Notes under the pieces: model-generated
Databases searched by the model: none
What the model was told of the DNA's origin: nothing
The model's input: only the letters and a program-made list of their open reading frames with translations
Shown here: one piece after another, positions 55,735 to 64,000 of the stretch
Numbering within the stretch: position 1 is the first letter of the stretch
Layout of the letters: each line of letters opens with the position of its first letter
Made by a program: the position numbers and the translations under genes
NCBI RefSeq assembly: GCF_040529065.1
Contig: NZ_CP132343.1
Location: 4,154,001-4,218,000, forward strand
Direction: 5' to 3'
DNA length: 64,000 bases
From: Xanthomonas sacchari
Lineage (GTDB): Bacteria; Pseudomonadota; Gammaproteobacteria; Xanthomonadales; Xanthomonadaceae

Positions 55735-56814
55735 TCACGCCGTCCAGCGCGTCTTCGCCAGCAGTTCGTCGTTCCAGTCGTAGGCGATCGCGCCGTCCTT
55801 CAGGAACAGCGCGACGAAGTTGTAGACGTTGCGCGCGTACATCTCGCTGGCATGCACCGCGCCCATGCTGGCCAGGTCCAGCGGACCGGCGATGGTCACC
55901 CCGGCGTGTTCGATGGTCTCGCCCGGCCGGGTCAGTTCGCAGTTGCCGCCGGTCTCGGCGGCCAGGTCGACCACCACGCTGCCCGGTTTCATGCCGGCGA
56001 CCATCGCCGCGCTGAGGATCTTCGGCGCCGGCCGCCCCGGCACCGCGGCGGTGCACACCACCACGTCGATGCCCTTCAGGTGCTCGGCCAGGCGACGCTG
56101 CTGCTCCGCGCGTTCGTCGTCGGTGAGTTGCCGCGCGTAGCCGCCCTCGCCGGCGGCGCTGACCCCCAGGTCGAGGAACTTGCCGCCCAGCGACTCGATC
56201 TGCTCGCGGGTTTCCGGGCGCACGTCGAAGCCTTCCACCTGCGCGCCCAAGCGCTTGGCGGTGGCGATGGCCTGCAGGCCGGCCACGCCGGCACCGACGA
56301 TCAGCACCTTGGACGGGCGGATGGTGCCGGCCGCGGTGGTCAGCATCGGGAAGAAGCGCGGCGCCAGCTGCGCGGCGATCAGGGTGGCCTTGTAGCCGGC
56401 CATGCCGGCCTGCGAACTGAGCACGTCCATGGCCTGCGCACGGGTGGTACGCGGCAGCCGCTCCAGCGGAAAGGCGACCAGTTGCCGCGCCTGCAGCGCC
56501 GCCGCGCGCGCCGGATCGGCCTGCGGCTGCAGGATGCCGACCACGCCGGCGCCCTCCTTCAACTGCTCCAGCGCCAGCGCCGGCAGCGGCTGCACGCAAA
56601 GCACCAGATCCGCCTGCGCCGGGCTGTCGGCATCGGCCAGGCTGGCGCCGGCGGCTAAATACGCGTCGTCGACGAACCCGGCCGATACGCCGGCCTGCGG
56701 CTCGACCCGCACCTGCGCGCCCAGCGCGACCAGTTTCTTGACCGTCTCCGGCGTGGCCGCCACGCGGCGTTCGCCCTGCGCCGATTCCTTCACCACCAGC
56801 ACCTGCACTGCCAT
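55735..56814 (-). CDS. pntA1: NAD(P) transhydrogenase subunit alpha part 1 (NAD-binding)
   Basis: 359 residues from MAVQVLVVKESAQGERRVAA. It is the soluble dI domain, with RxAxTPE at the start (RRVAATPETVKKL), QAGMAGYKATLIAA, and a Rossmann loop (VLIVGAGVAGLQAIATAKRLGAQV). The PGRPAPKILSAAMVAGMKPGSVVVDLA segment is alanine-dehydrogenase/PntA-like. The frame is open 113 codons upstream without recognisable protein. It converges on the sigma cassette, which separates it from pntA2-pntB. Confidence 0.95.
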   Translation of the reverse strand: MAVQVLVVKESAQGERRVAATPETVKKLVALGAQVRVEPQAGVSAGFVDDAYLAAGASLADADSPAQADLVLCVQPLPALALEQLKEGAGVVGILQPQADPARAAALQARQLVAFPLERLPRTTRAQAMDVLSSQAGMAGYKATLIAAQLAPRFFPMLTTAAGTIRPSKVLIVGAGVAGLQAIATAKRLGAQVEGFDVRPETREQIESLGGKFLDLGVSAAGEGGYARQLTDDERAEQQRRLAEHLKGIDVVVCTAAVPGRPAPKILSAAMVAGMKPGSVVVDLAAETGGNCELTRPGETIEHAGVTIAGPLDLASMGAVHASEMYARNVYNFVALFLKDGAIAYDWNDELLAKTRWTA

Positions 56815-57199
56815 GCGAATCCCCGTGCCTGAGTCCGTCGTCCGCGCCGATCCTACAGCGTCCGCACGCCGGGTGGAGGCTCGCCCCCGCCAGGCGGCGC
56901 GGGTCGGCGGGTCGGCATGTCGGAAACTCGGATGCGCTGGCATCAGCCGCGCTCCACGCGGATGTTTGAGGGCGAGACATCTCCCGATGCACCCGGGCGC
57001 ATCACCGCATCGGGATGGGACTGGCCGGCCGGGAACATGTACAGCGGCGACATGCGGTCGCCAACGGGGAACCACCGCAGGCGCGACCTGCCGCCTCGTC
57101 GCGGTGGAAGACGAACGCGGCAACGCCATGCCGACTTGAGTCGGGCGGCACACCGGCAGATGCCAGCAAGGCGCCTGCCGTTGTGGATCGCGCCTGGGC
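56815..57199. other. Spacer between hslU and pntA1
   Basis: 385 bases. It must contain the pntA1 promoter and the 3' end of the hslU transcript, but I see no convincing -10/-35 pair, hairpin with U-run or repeat. A plus-strand frame at 56917-57279 runs antisense into hslU and has no gene-like features. Confidence 0.5.
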
Positions 57200-58543
57200 C
57201 TACAGGATGTACCGGCTCAGGTCCGGATCCTGCACCAGTTCGCCCAGGTGCGCGTCGACATAGGCCGCGTCCACGGTGACGCTCTGTCCATCGCGGTCGG
57301 GGGCTTCGTAGCTCAGCGTGTCGAGCAGGCGCTCGAGCACGGTGTGCAGGCGCCGCGCACCGATGTTCTCCTGGCGCTCGTTGACCAGGAACGCGATCTC
57401 CGCCAGGCGCGCGATGGCGTCGTCGGTGAAGCGCAGGCTCACGCCCTCGGTCAGCAGCAGCGCTTCGTATTGCTTGGTCAGCGCCGCCTTCGGCTCGGTG
57501 AGGATGCGGATGAAGTCGTCCTTCGACAGCGCCGACAGCTCCACCCGGATCGGGAAGCGGCCCTGCAGCTCCGGAATCAGATCGCTGGGCTTGGCCAGAT
57601 GGAACGCGCCGGAGGCGATGAACAGGATGTGGTCGGTCTTGACCGTGCCGTACTTGGTGCTGACGTTGGACCCTTCCACCAGCGGCAGCAGATCGCGCTG
57701 CACGCCTTCGCGCGAGACGTCGCCACCGGTGGCGCCGGCCTCGCTGCGCTTGGCCACCTTGTCGATCTCGTCGATGAACACGATACCGTGCTGTTCGCAG
57801 GCCTCGATCGCCGCGGCGCGCACGTCGTCCTCGTTGACCAGCTTCCCGGCCTCTTCCTCGATCAGCAGCGGCCGCGCAGCCTTGATGGTCAGCTTGCGCG
57901 ACTGCGACTTGCCGCCGCCCAGGTTGGAGAACATCTGCCGCAGCTGCTGGCCCATTTCCTCCATGCCCGGCGGGGTCATGATGTCCATGCTGACGTTGAC
58001 CGCGACATCCAGTTCGATCTCGCGCTCGTCCAGTTCGCCGGCACGCAGCATGCGCCGGAACTTGCTGCGGGTGTCGCTGTCCTGCGCCGACGGTTCGTTG
58101 CGCGCGGCTTCCGGATCGAAGCCGATGCCGGCGCTGCGCCGCGGCAGCAGCGCATCGAGGACGCGGTCTTCGGCGCGTTCCTCGGCCTGCGTGCGCACGC
58201 GGGTCTTGGCCTGCTCGCGGTACAGCTTGACCGCGGTATCGGCCAGATCGCGCACGATCTGCTCCACGTCCTTGCCGACGTAGCCGACCTCGGTGAAGCG
58301 CGTGGCCTCGACCTTGACGAACGGCGCATTGGCCAGCGTCGCCAGGCGCCGCGCGATCTCGGTCTTGCCGACGCCGGTGGGACCGATCATCAGGATGTTC
58401 TTCGGCATCACTTCGTTGCGCAGCGCATCGGGCAACTGCATGCGCCGCCAGCGGTTGCGCAGCGCGATTGCCACCGCGCGCTTGGCCTCGTGCTGGCCGA
58501 CGATGTGGCGGTCCAGCTCCTGCACGATCTCGCGCGGGGTCAT
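57200..58543 (-). CDS. hslU: ATP-dependent protease ATPase subunit HslU
   Basis: 447 residues from [20 protein letters not shown]. An AAA+ unfoldase that feeds HslV. Walker A is GPTGVGKTE (about residues 56-64), the pore loop GYVG is near residue 87, Walker B is IVFIDEIDK and the C-terminus ends DPDLSRYIL, which docks into HslV. The intermediate I-domain (about 110-230) is present. An upstream in-frame ATG (MPNPDSST) lies in repeat sequence. It follows hslV after 124 bases filled by a GGGATT-type element. Confidence 0.97.
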   Translation of the reverse strand: MTPREIVQELDRHIVGQHEAKRAVAIALRNRWRRMQLPDALRNEVMPKNILMIGPTGVGKTEIARRLATLANAPFVKVEATRFTEVGYVGKDVEQIVRDLADTAVKLYREQAKTRVRTQAEERAEDRVLDALLPRRSAGIGFDPEAARNEPSAQDSDTRSKFRRMLRAGELDEREIELDVAVNVSMDIMTPPGMEEMGQQLRQMFSNLGGGKSQSRKLTIKAARPLLIEEEAGKLVNEDDVRAAAIEACEQHGIVFIDEIDKVAKRSEAGATGGDVSREGVQRDLLPLVEGSNVSTKYGTVKTDHILFIASGAFHLAKPSDLIPELQGRFPIRVELSALSKDDFIRILTEPKAALTKQYEALLLTEGVSLRFTDDAIARLAEIAFLVNERQENIGARRLHTVLERLLDTLSYEAPDRDGQSVTVDAAYVDAHLGELVQDPDLSRYIL

Positions 58544-58555
58544 GGTTGAACTATC

Positions 58556-58670
58556 GGGATTTGGCATTGGGGATTGGGGATTCGTAGAAGCGGAGTAGGA
58601 ACGATCGATGCAATGTCAGGCACAGGGACAGGAGCGCTGTTGCGAATCCCCAATCCCGACTCCCGAATCA
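58556..58670. repeat. GGGATT-type element, hslV-hslU spacer
   Basis: CGGGATTTGGC, ATTGGGGATTGGGGATTCG on the left; GCGAATCCCCAATCCCGACT and CCCGAATCA on the right. The final TCA is the hslV stop codon on the minus strand, so the element abuts the coding region exactly and splits a pair of genes that are usually nearly adjacent. Confidence 0.9.
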
Positions 58671-59219
58671 CAGCTCTTCGACCACCACATTGCGATTGGT
58701 GTAGATGCAGATGTCGCCGGCGATGTTCAGCGCTTCGACGGCGATGGTGCGCGCGTCCAGCGTGGTGTGGCCGAGCAGCGCGCGCGCGGCCGACAGGGCA
58801 TAGGAGCCGCCGGAGCCGATGGCGATGATGCCGTCCTCCGGTTCGATCACGTCGCCGGTGCCGCTGATGATCAGCGAGGTCTCCTTGTCGGCCACCGCCA
58901 GCAGCGCCTCGAGCTTGCCGAGGCGGCGCTCGGTGCGCCAATCCTTGGCCAGTTCGACTGCGGCGCGGGTCAGTTGGCCGTGCTTCTCCAGCTTGGCCTC
59001 GAACAGCTCGAACAGGGTGAACGCGTCGGCAGCGGCGCCAGCGAATCCGGCCAGCACCTGGCCCTCGCGGCCGAGCCGGCGCACCTTGCGCGCATTGCCC
59101 TTCATCACGGTGTGGCCCAGGGTCACCTGGCCGTCGCCGGCCACGGCGACGCGGCCATCGCGGCGCACCGACAGGATCGTGGTGGCGTGGAAAACATTGG
59201 GGTTCTGACTGGGATCCAT
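58668..59219 (-). CDS. hslV: ATP-dependent protease peptidase subunit HslV
   Basis: 183 residues. The mature proteasome-like peptidase begins at Thr13 of [13 protein letters not shown] after removal of a 12-residue propeptide ([12 protein letters not shown]). Typical segments follow: [39 protein letters not shown], and [15 protein letters not shown]. It forms hexameric rings capped by HslU. The stop codon is contributed by the flanking repeat. Confidence 0.97.
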   Translation of the reverse strand: MDPSQNPNVFHATTILSVRRDGRVAVAGDGQVTLGHTVMKGNARKVRRLGREGQVLAGFAGAAADAFTLFELFEAKLEKHGQLTRAAVELAKDWRTERRLGKLEALLAVADKETSLIISGTGDVIEPEDGIIAIGSGGSYALSAARALLGHTTLDARTIAVEALNIAGDICIYTNRNVVVEEL

Positions 59220-59267
59220 GCGGCCTCCGGAGCGATGACTCAGGTGTGGGGGCTGGCGGCGCGCGGT

Positions 59268-59498
59268 TCAAGCGTCGCCGTGAGCGGACGGGTCATCGCC
59301 GAGCCGGGCATGCGCCGGCCGCGCCAGATCGACGGCGATACCCCAGGCGAGGTACCAATCCTCGCCGTCGGTTTCGATCGGATGCGGGGTGCGCCCGGCG
59401 CCGTTGCCGCAGGCCAGATCCTGAGCCGCGCAATCGCTGTCGCAGCCCCAGCACAGCCGTTCGGGGTGGCGCGGCGCCAGCGGAAAGGGTTTGGCCAT
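59268..59498 (-). CDS. DUF3079 small cysteine-rich protein
   Basis: 76 residues from MAKPFPLAPRHPERLCWGCD. Four cysteines (CWGC, then DCAAQDLAC) could bind a metal; the segment GNGAGRTPHPIETDGEDWYL follows, all matching the DUF3079 family. It lies between xerC and hslV on the same strand. Function is unknown. The frame is open upstream into xerC, but the ATG chosen is the conserved start. Confidence 0.85.
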   Translation of the reverse strand: MAKPFPLAPRHPERLCWGCDSDCAAQDLACGNGAGRTPHPIETDGEDWYLAWGIAVDLARPAHARLGDDPSAHGDA

Positions 59499-59607
59499 CG
59501 ATGCGCCCTCGCAACGCGGGAGGGCAGTGTCGTCCCGCTTTTGCCGACTCGCCTTGATCCAGAACAAGCGCGGGCGCGATGGCAACCGTGCAGTCGCGAT
59601 GCAGCGC

Positions 59608-60480
59608 TCAGGACTTGCGCTTGGCGCGCGGGTGCGCCGCGTCGTAGACCTTGGCCAGGTGCTGAAAATCCAGGTGGGTGTAGATCTGCGTGGTGGCGAT
59701 GTCGGCATGGCCGAGCAGTTCCTGCACGCCGCGCAGGTCGCCGGAGGATTCCAGGATGTGGCTGGCGAAACTGTGCCGCAGCATGTGCGGATGCACATGC
59801 TTGAACAGGCCCTGGCGCCCGGCCAGTTGCTTGATCCGGATCTGCACCGCACGCGCACCGATCGGCGCCCCGCCGCGCCCCGGAAATACCGGTGCCGCGG
59901 CCTCGCCCCGGCTCTCCTCGCGCCACGCCAGCAGCGCGCTGCGCGCATGCGAGCCGACCGGCACCAGCCGCTGCTTGTTGCCCTTGCCCAGCACGCTGAC
60001 CATGCCGGCGACGAAATCCAGATCGCGCCAGCGCAGCGCGCACAGTTCGCTCAGGCGCAGGCCGGAGGAATAGAACAGCTCCAGCAGCGCGCGATCGCGC
60101 AGGCCCAGCGGCGCATCGGTCGGCACTTCGACCAGGCGCACCGCCTCGTCGGCGTCGAGGACCTGCGGCAGCTTGCGCGGCGCCTTCGGTGCGCGCAGTG
60201 CCGCGGCCGGGCTGGTGGCGATGTGGCCGTGCTTGAGCAGCCACGCATAGAAACTGCGGCACGCCGACAGGCGCCGCTGCAGGCTCTTGGGCGACAGCCC
60301 GCGACGGTGTTCGGCGGCGATGAAGTTGCGCAGTTGCGCGGCATCGAGCGCGGCCGGTTCGCCGAGCAGGTTGGCCGCCGCCCACGCCTCCAGCGCCGCC
60401 AGGTCGCGCCGGTACGCGTCCAGGGTATGCGCGGACATGCGCCGCTCGACCTGCAGGTAGGCGAGGAAAGCCGGGATCAT
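59608..60480 (-). CDS. xerC: Tyrosine recombinase XerC
   Basis: 290 residues from [20 protein letters not shown]. Catalytic residues are Arg ([12 protein letters not shown]), Lys ([11 protein letters not shown]), His-x-x-Arg ([14 protein letters not shown]), His ([13 protein letters not shown]) and the Tyr nucleophile in QIYTHLD. With XerD it resolves chromosome dimers at dif. The neighbourhood dapF-DUF484-xerC is conserved in gammaproteobacteria, which marks it as XerC and not a phage integrase. Confidence 0.95.
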   Translation of the reverse strand: MIPAFLAYLQVERRMSAHTLDAYRRDLAALEAWAAANLLGEPAALDAAQLRNFIAAEHRRGLSPKSLQRRLSACRSFYAWLLKHGHIATSPAAALRAPKAPRKLPQVLDADEAVRLVEVPTDAPLGLRDRALLELFYSSGLRLSELCALRWRDLDFVAGMVSVLGKGNKQRLVPVGSHARSALLAWREESRGEAAAPVFPGRGGAPIGARAVQIRIKQLAGRQGLFKHVHPHMLRHSFASHILESSGDLRGVQELLGHADIATTQIYTHLDFQHLAKVYDAAHPRAKRKS

Positions 60481-60700
60481 GCGACGCGACCGAGGTGCGC
60501 CGGATGTCGGGTCGCTGTCCTCGCAGCGCAAGGCGATCGCCTTGCGAGGGAGTTTCGCTGGCGTGCCCGCTGCCATGTCGCGACAGCAGCGGCGGGACAG
60601 CGTGCGGGACGGACCACGGCGGCGGCGCAGCGCAGGCGCACCGCAGCGGCGGCAAGGTCGTCCCGGGTTGCGGGCCCGGGGCTCCGCGTCCCGGCCCGGC

Positions 60701-61366
60701 TCATCGCTGCAACGCCACCGCCAGCGCTTCGCCCATCATGCGCAGGAACAAGGTGCCCATGCCGGGATAGAACCGGTTCGGGTCGCGGCTGCCCACCGCG
60801 ATCAGGCCCAGGCCCGGCAGCGGCAGCAGCGCAGTGGATTGCACCTCGTCCACGCGCTCGCCGTACAGCAGCGCCTGCTTTTCCGGTTGCAGGCGGCCGC
60901 AGATCGGCTCGCCATCCTTCAGGCAATCGCGGAACGGCGCCAACCGCGCATCGTCGGCCGCCAGCACCTGCAGCCACGGCGCCTGCTCCAGGCCGGGCAA
61001 GGGCTGCAGCAGCACGATACTGACCAGGTCGCCCTGGAAATCCTCCTGCAGCGACGCGGCCATCGCGCGCACGCTGTCGGCGGCGCTGTGCTGACGCATC
61101 AACGCCAGGGTCAACTGGTGGGTACGCACCGCCAGCCGTTCGTTGACCTGCGCATTGGCGGCCAGGTCGGCCAGCCGCCGCGACAGTTCGCGGTTCTTGT
61201 CGCGCAGCACCTCCAGCTGGTAGCTGGCCAGCGACGCGGTCGGGCCGTCGTCGCGCGGTACCACCAGGGTCAGCGCCAGGTCGGGAAACTGTTTCAGGAA
61301 GCCGGGATGACGCCGCAGCCACGCCGCCACCTCGTGCGCACCGAGCTTGTCGTGGCTGTCGCTCAT
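60701..61366 (-). CDS. DUF484 family protein
   Basis: 221 residues, starting [20 protein letters not shown], the conserved DUF484 opening (VAxWLRxHPxFL). A coiled segment ([22 protein letters not shown]) follows, then a GAF-like domain ([44 protein letters not shown]). The ATG overlaps the dapF stop as ATGA. The function of the family is not established; its place between dapF and xerC is conserved. Confidence 0.93.
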   Translation of the reverse strand: MSDSHDKLGAHEVAAWLRRHPGFLKQFPDLALTLVVPRDDGPTASLASYQLEVLRDKNRELSRRLADLAANAQVNERLAVRTHQLTLALMRQHSAADSVRAMAASLQEDFQGDLVSIVLLQPLPGLEQAPWLQVLAADDARLAPFRDCLKDGEPICGRLQPEKQALLYGERVDEVQSTALLPLPGLGLIAVGSRDPNRFYPGMGTLFLRMMGEALAVALQR

Positions 61367-62220
61367 CGGATCCATTCTCCATCGAAGACGAACGTCGCCG
61401 GCCCGGACATCACCACCGGTGCGGTGTCGTCCGGCCACTGCACGCGCAGCTCGCCGCCGGGCAGGCTGACGCGCACGTCGCGCTCGACCCGGCCGCGCTG
61501 CATCATCACCGCGGCCGCCGCGCAGGCGCCACTGCCGCAGGCCAGCGTCTCGCCGACACCGCGCTCGTACACGCGCAGGCGCAGGTGGCCGCGGTCGATC
61601 ACCTGCACGAAGCCGACGTTGACCGAATCCGGGAACGAGGCGTGCTGCTGCAGCAACGGCCCCAGGCGTTCCACCGGCGCCGCATCGACCAGGCCCACTT
61701 CCAGCACCGCATGCGGGTTGCCCATCGACACCGCGCCGAAGCGCACGCTGCCGCCCTGCAGCGGCAGCACGTACTCCTCGCGCGCACGCGGGAAGCCGAC
61801 CAGCGGCACATCTTCGGGGGCGAAGCGCGGCACGCCCATCGCCACGGCGAATTCGCCGGTGGCGCTGCGGGTGATGTGGTGACTGCCGGCGGGGCTTTCG
61901 ATGACGAAATCGTCCGTGGCCGGCGCATTGCCGTCGCGTACCAGCCAGGCCGCGACGCAGCGCGCGCCGTTGCCGCATTGTCCGGCGGCGCTGCCGTCGG
62001 TGTTCCAGATGCGGTAGCTGGCCACGGCCGCGGCATCGCGCGGCGCCTCGATGGTCAGGATCTGGTCGCAACCGACGCCGAAGTGGCGGTCGGCCAGACG
62101 CTTCGCCAGTGCGGCGTCCGGCGGCGGAGTGCCGTCGCGCAGGTCGAGCACCACGAAATCGTTGCCCGCGCCCTGCATCTTGCTGAAACGCAGGCGCGCG
62201 GCGTGGCGGGCCTCACTCAT
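61363..62220 (-). CDS. dapF: Diaminopimelate epimerase
   Basis: 285 residues. It converts LL- to meso-diaminopimelate for peptidoglycan and lysine. The two catalytic cysteines are Cys82 ([10 protein letters not shown]) and Cys228 ([11 protein letters not shown]). [13 protein letters not shown] opens the enzyme. The chosen ATG ([10 protein letters not shown]) is 4 bases after the lptM stop; an ATG two codons earlier lies inside lptM. Confidence 0.97.
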   Translation of the reverse strand: MSEARHAARLRFSKMQGAGNDFVVLDLRDGTPPPDAALAKRLADRHFGVGCDQILTIEAPRDAAAVASYRIWNTDGSAAGQCGNGARCVAAWLVRDGNAPATDDFVIESPAGSHHITRSATGEFAVAMGVPRFAPEDVPLVGFPRAREEYVLPLQGGSVRFGAVSMGNPHAVLEVGLVDAAPVERLGPLLQQHASFPDSVNVGFVQVIDRGHLRLRVYERGVGETLACGSGACAAAAVMMQRGRVERDVRVSLPGGELRVQWPDDTAPVVMSGPATFVFDGEWIR

Positions 62221-62464
62221 TCCCATTGGTGGGCGTGGTGGTGTCGTTGGCCGGCGGGCGCTGCCCGTCCACCGGCTGCGCCTGCCCGGCGGGATCGGTG
62301 GTCGCCGGCGGCGTCGCGTCCGGCGCGGGCGTGGCAGGCGCGGCTTCCACCGGCACCGGCTTCTGCGGCATCACCAGCGGGCCCTTGTTGCCGCAGCCGG
62401 CCAGGGCCAGCAGCGCAGCGGCGGAGAGGACGAGACGGATCGGAGAAGAGGACGATGTGCTCAT
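62213..62464 (-). CDS. lptM: LPS-translocon maturation lipoprotein LptM (YifL-like)
   Basis: 83 residues. A lipoprotein signal ([14 protein letters not shown], Cys at residue 24) is followed by the family signature GNKGPLVMP, then a long Pro/Ala/Thr-rich disordered tail. In E. coli the homologue aids correct disulfide formation in LptD. It precedes dapF, the conserved place for this family. Only the first 12 mature residues are diagnostic. Confidence 0.88.
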   Translation of the reverse strand: MSTSSSSPIRLVLSAAALLALAGCGNKGPLVMPQKPVPVEAAPATPAPDATPPATTDPAGQAQPVDGQRPPANDTTTPTNGNE

Positions 62465-62525
62465 GCCCCGAGTATAGCCATACCGCCATGAACCGGCTGT
62501 GCCGCGGTCGCACGCCGCGACGCGC

Positions 62526-62906
62526 TCACGCGCGCGGCGGTTCCGGCCGCCACCACAGCCACAGCGCCACCGCGCTCATGCAGCCGATCGCCAGCACCTG
62601 CACCCACAACCGATGCACGAACAGCAGCAACACCAGCGCACACGCGGCCATGGCCAGCGTCGCCATCCACTTGCCGCGCCGGCTGACCGCGCCATGTCGC
62701 TCCCAGTCGCGGATGCTGCGGCGGAAGCGCGGATCGCGCAGCAGGCGCCGGCGCAGCCGCGGCGAACCACGCGCGGCGGCGTAGGCGGCGATCAGCACGA
62801 ACACCGTGGTCGGCAAGCCCGGCACGAAGATGCCGACGATGCCGGTCGCCAGGCTGGCGTAGGCCAGCAGCCACCAGGCCCAGCGGAAACGGGAGTGCGT
62901 GCGCAT
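62526..62906 (-). CDS. DUF454 (YbaN-type) inner-membrane protein
   Basis: 126 residues. Two N-terminal helices flank GIVGIFVPGLPTTVFVLIAAY, the DUF454 hallmark. Then come a basic loop (RGSPRLRRRLLRDPRFRRSIRDW) and two C-terminal helices (WMATLAMAACALVLLLF, VLAIGCMSAVALWLWW). Function is unknown. Confidence 0.92.
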   Translation of the reverse strand: MRTHSRFRWAWWLLAYASLATGIVGIFVPGLPTTVFVLIAAYAAARGSPRLRRRLLRDPRFRRSIRDWERHGAVSRRGKWMATLAMAACALVLLLFVHRLWVQVLAIGCMSAVALWLWWRPEPPRA

Positions 62907-62974
62907 CGCGGCATGATAAGCCTGCGCAGGTGCAGGCAGACGTCGACCCGGTACTGGCGCGACGCTGGGTGGCT

Positions 62975-62997
62975 GCAGGAGCGGCTTCAGCCGCGAC
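62975..62997 (+). repeat. REP palindrome
   Basis: GCAGGAGCGGC then TTCAGCCGCGAC, head variant GCAG. Confidence 0.88.
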
Positions 62998-63031
62998 GCG
63001 GGGCGCCATCGGGGCGTTCGATCTCGCTGCA

Positions 63032-63054
63032 GTCGGGACTGAAGCCCCTCCCAC
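63032..63054 (-). repeat. REP palindrome, variant type
   Basis: On the minus strand GTGGGAGGGGC then TTCAGTCCCGAC, the GTGGGAGG-headed class with one stem mismatch. Confidence 0.85.
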
Positions 63055-63122
63055 AGGGCGTTGCCACGCCATCAGCGCAGGTGCCGACTTTCTCGCGCAG
63101 TGGAACCAAGCAATGTGCCGCT

Positions 63123-63145
63123 GTAGGAGCGGCTTAAGCCGCGAT
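63123..63145 (+). repeat. REP palindrome
   Basis: GTAGGAGCGGC then TTAAGCCGCGAT; the loop has changed from TTCAG to TTAAG. Confidence 0.88.
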
Positions 63146-63178
63146 GATCGAAGCCTTCGGCTATCCGATCTCCGCGCA

Positions 63179-63201
63179 GTCGGGACTGAAGTCCCTCCCA
63201 C
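63179..63201 (-). repeat. REP palindrome, variant type
   Basis: On the minus strand GTGGGAGGGAC then TTCAGTCCCGAC, identical to the copy at 42530. Confidence 0.88.
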
Positions 63202-63292
63202 AAGGCATTGCCATGCCGCCAGCGCTGCTGCACGTCATGGCACATCCGATGACCGAACCGTTGCAGGCTCGACTCCACCGTATGACTCCCTT

Positions 63293-63315
63293 GTGGGAGC
63301 GGCTTCAGCCGCGAC
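63293..63315 (+). repeat. REP palindrome
   Basis: GTGGGAGCGGC then TTCAGCCGCGAC: a hybrid with the head of the variant class and the stem of the common class. Confidence 0.88.
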
Positions 63316-63436
63316 GCGGGACGCCACAGGCCATCCGCCATCCGCCATCCGACCGAGCATGGGGATGGGCAGGCCTGACGTCAGCCGCCCCACCAGTACA
63401 TCGGCCGGCCCGCAGGCCAGCCGATGCTTGCAGCCC

Positions 63437-64000
63437 TCACTTGGCCGGCTGCTCCACGCCCAACTGGTCCAGCATGAAGGCGTAGGACTCGGCCATTTCG
63501 CGGTAGCGACGGAAGCGGCCGGACTTGCCGCCGTGGCCGGCTTCCATGTTGACGCGGAACACGATCGGCTGGTTGCCGGTGTCGTTCTCGCGCAGCTTGG
63601 CCACCCACTTGGCCGGCTCCCAGTACTGCACCTGCGAATCCCACAGGCCGGTGCCGACGTACATCGCCGGATAGGCCTGGCGGGTGACGTTGTCGTAGGG
63701 CGAGTAGCTGAGCATGTAGTCGTAGTACGCCTTCTGCTCCGGATTGCCCCACTCGTCGTACTCGTTGGTGGTCAGTGGGATGCTCGGGTCGAGCATGGTG
63801 GTGACCACGTCCACGAACGGCACCTGCGCCACCAGCACGCGGTAGTCCTTGGGCGCCATGTTCGCCACCGCGCCCATCAGCAGGCCACCGGCGCTGCCGC
63901 CGGCCGCGGAGACGCGATCCGGTGCGGCGTAGCCCTGCTGCACCAGGCCGCGGGTGACGTCGATGAAGTCGGTGAAGGTGTTCTTCTTGTGCAGCAGCTT
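63437..64000 (-). CDS. S9-family oligopeptidase (3' part)
   Basis: 188 C-terminal residues; the 5' part lies beyond the window. An open frame runs to the edge (KLLHKKNTFTDFIDVTRGLV). The catalytic Ser is in AAGGSAGGLLMG, the Asp in VGTGLWDSQVQYWEPAKWVA and the His in NMEAGHGGKSGRF. These motifs match oligopeptidase B (protease II) of the prolyl-oligopeptidase family, which cleaves short peptides after basic residues. Whether it has a signal peptide cannot be seen. Confidence 0.92.
   Translation of the reverse strand, partial: KLLHKKNTFTDFIDVTRGLVQQGYAAPDRVSAAGGSAGGLLMGAVANMAPKDYRVLVAQVPFVDVVTTMLDPSIPLTTNEYDEWGNPEQKAYYDYMLSYSPYDNVTRQAYPAMYVGTGLWDSQVQYWEPAKWVAKLRENDTGNQPIVFRVNMEAGHGGKSGRFRRYREMAESYAFMLDQLGVEQPAK

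Larger units (their letters stand above)
62907..63436. other. REP-rich spacer
   Basis: 530 bases with no gene. It carries five REP palindromes in strictly alternating orientation (62975 plus, 63032 minus, 63123 plus, 63179 minus, 63293 plus) at spacings of about 57 to 114 bases. The intervening sequence is not conserved between copies. The DUF454 promoter should lie near its left end, but I cannot identify it. Confidence 0.85.

Noticed and set aside
56917-57279. A 120-codon plus-strand frame in the hslU-pntA1 spacer
   Set aside because: It runs antisense into hslU, has no Shine-Dalgarno and no protein-like pattern.
59608-60480. Tyrosine recombinase as a phage or island integrase
   Set aside because: Sequence and the dapF-DUF484 neighbourhood fit the housekeeping XerC; no att repeats or phage genes flank it.
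62975-63315. Regularly spaced palindromes as a possible CRISPR array
   Set aside because: Orientation alternates, spacing is uneven (about 57-114 bases), the units are 23-base REPs found elsewhere as pairs, and no cas gene is near.

Overview
The window is a GC-rich bacterial chromosome segment, most likely from Xanthomonas or a close relative in the Lysobacteraceae. The inference rests on four things: the protein sequences, the order tRNA-Tyr/Gly/Thr-tuf-tRNA-Trp-secE-nusG, an Xcc-type O-GlcNAc-transferase homologue, and two short intergenic repeat families (tandem GGGATTC/G elements and GTAGGAGCGGCTTCAGCCGC REPs). I cannot fix the species from sequence alone.

Left half (1-31.9 kb, all on the minus strand, so it is read from right to left): ychF, pth, rplY and prs lie beside a tRNA-Gln. 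To their left come tRNA-Tyr, Gly and Thr, a tuf copy, tRNA-Trp, secE-nusG, rplKA, rplJL, rpoBC, then the str operon (rpsL, rpsG, fusA, second tuf), the S10 operon (rpsJ, rplCDWB, rpsS, rplV, rpsC, rplP, rpmC, rpsQ) and the spc operon (rplNXE, rpsNH, rplFR, start of rpsE). Nearly the whole bacterial transcription and translation core is contiguous here. Good sigma70-type promoters are visible before the tRNA operon, rpsL and rpsJ (two in tandem), with an extended -10 before rplK. A terminator followed by a -10-like box splits the spc operon between rpsN and rpsH.

Middle (31.9-42.3 kb): ispE, lolB and a periplasmic TPR protein (minus) diverge from hemA-prfA-acetyltransferase (plus). Then come an OGT-family glycosyltransferase, a small monooxygenase-like gene under a near-perfect SoxR operator, a MoaB-family gene, a small XRE regulator and a class I PPK2 polyphosphate kinase.

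Right part (42.3-64 kb): more ordinary chromosomal genes separated by clusters of REP palindromes. They include a TlpA-like lipoprotein and a YihY membrane protein, WrbA with a DUF2069 protein, a half-length asparaginase-domain protein, YbaK, a secreted subtilisin-like protease with a PPC domain, ilvE and sufT. The proton-translocating transhydrogenase genes are split by an ECF-sigma cassette. Then follow hslUV, a DUF3079 protein, xerC-DUF484-dapF-lptM, a DUF454 protein and the 3' part of an S9 oligopeptidase.

Most of the window is housekeeping. The points most worth a second look are the isolated SoxR-box promoter, the sigma cassette between pntA1 and pntA2B, the GGGATT elements sitting inside ribosomal and RNA-polymerase operons, and the internal terminator in the spc operon.
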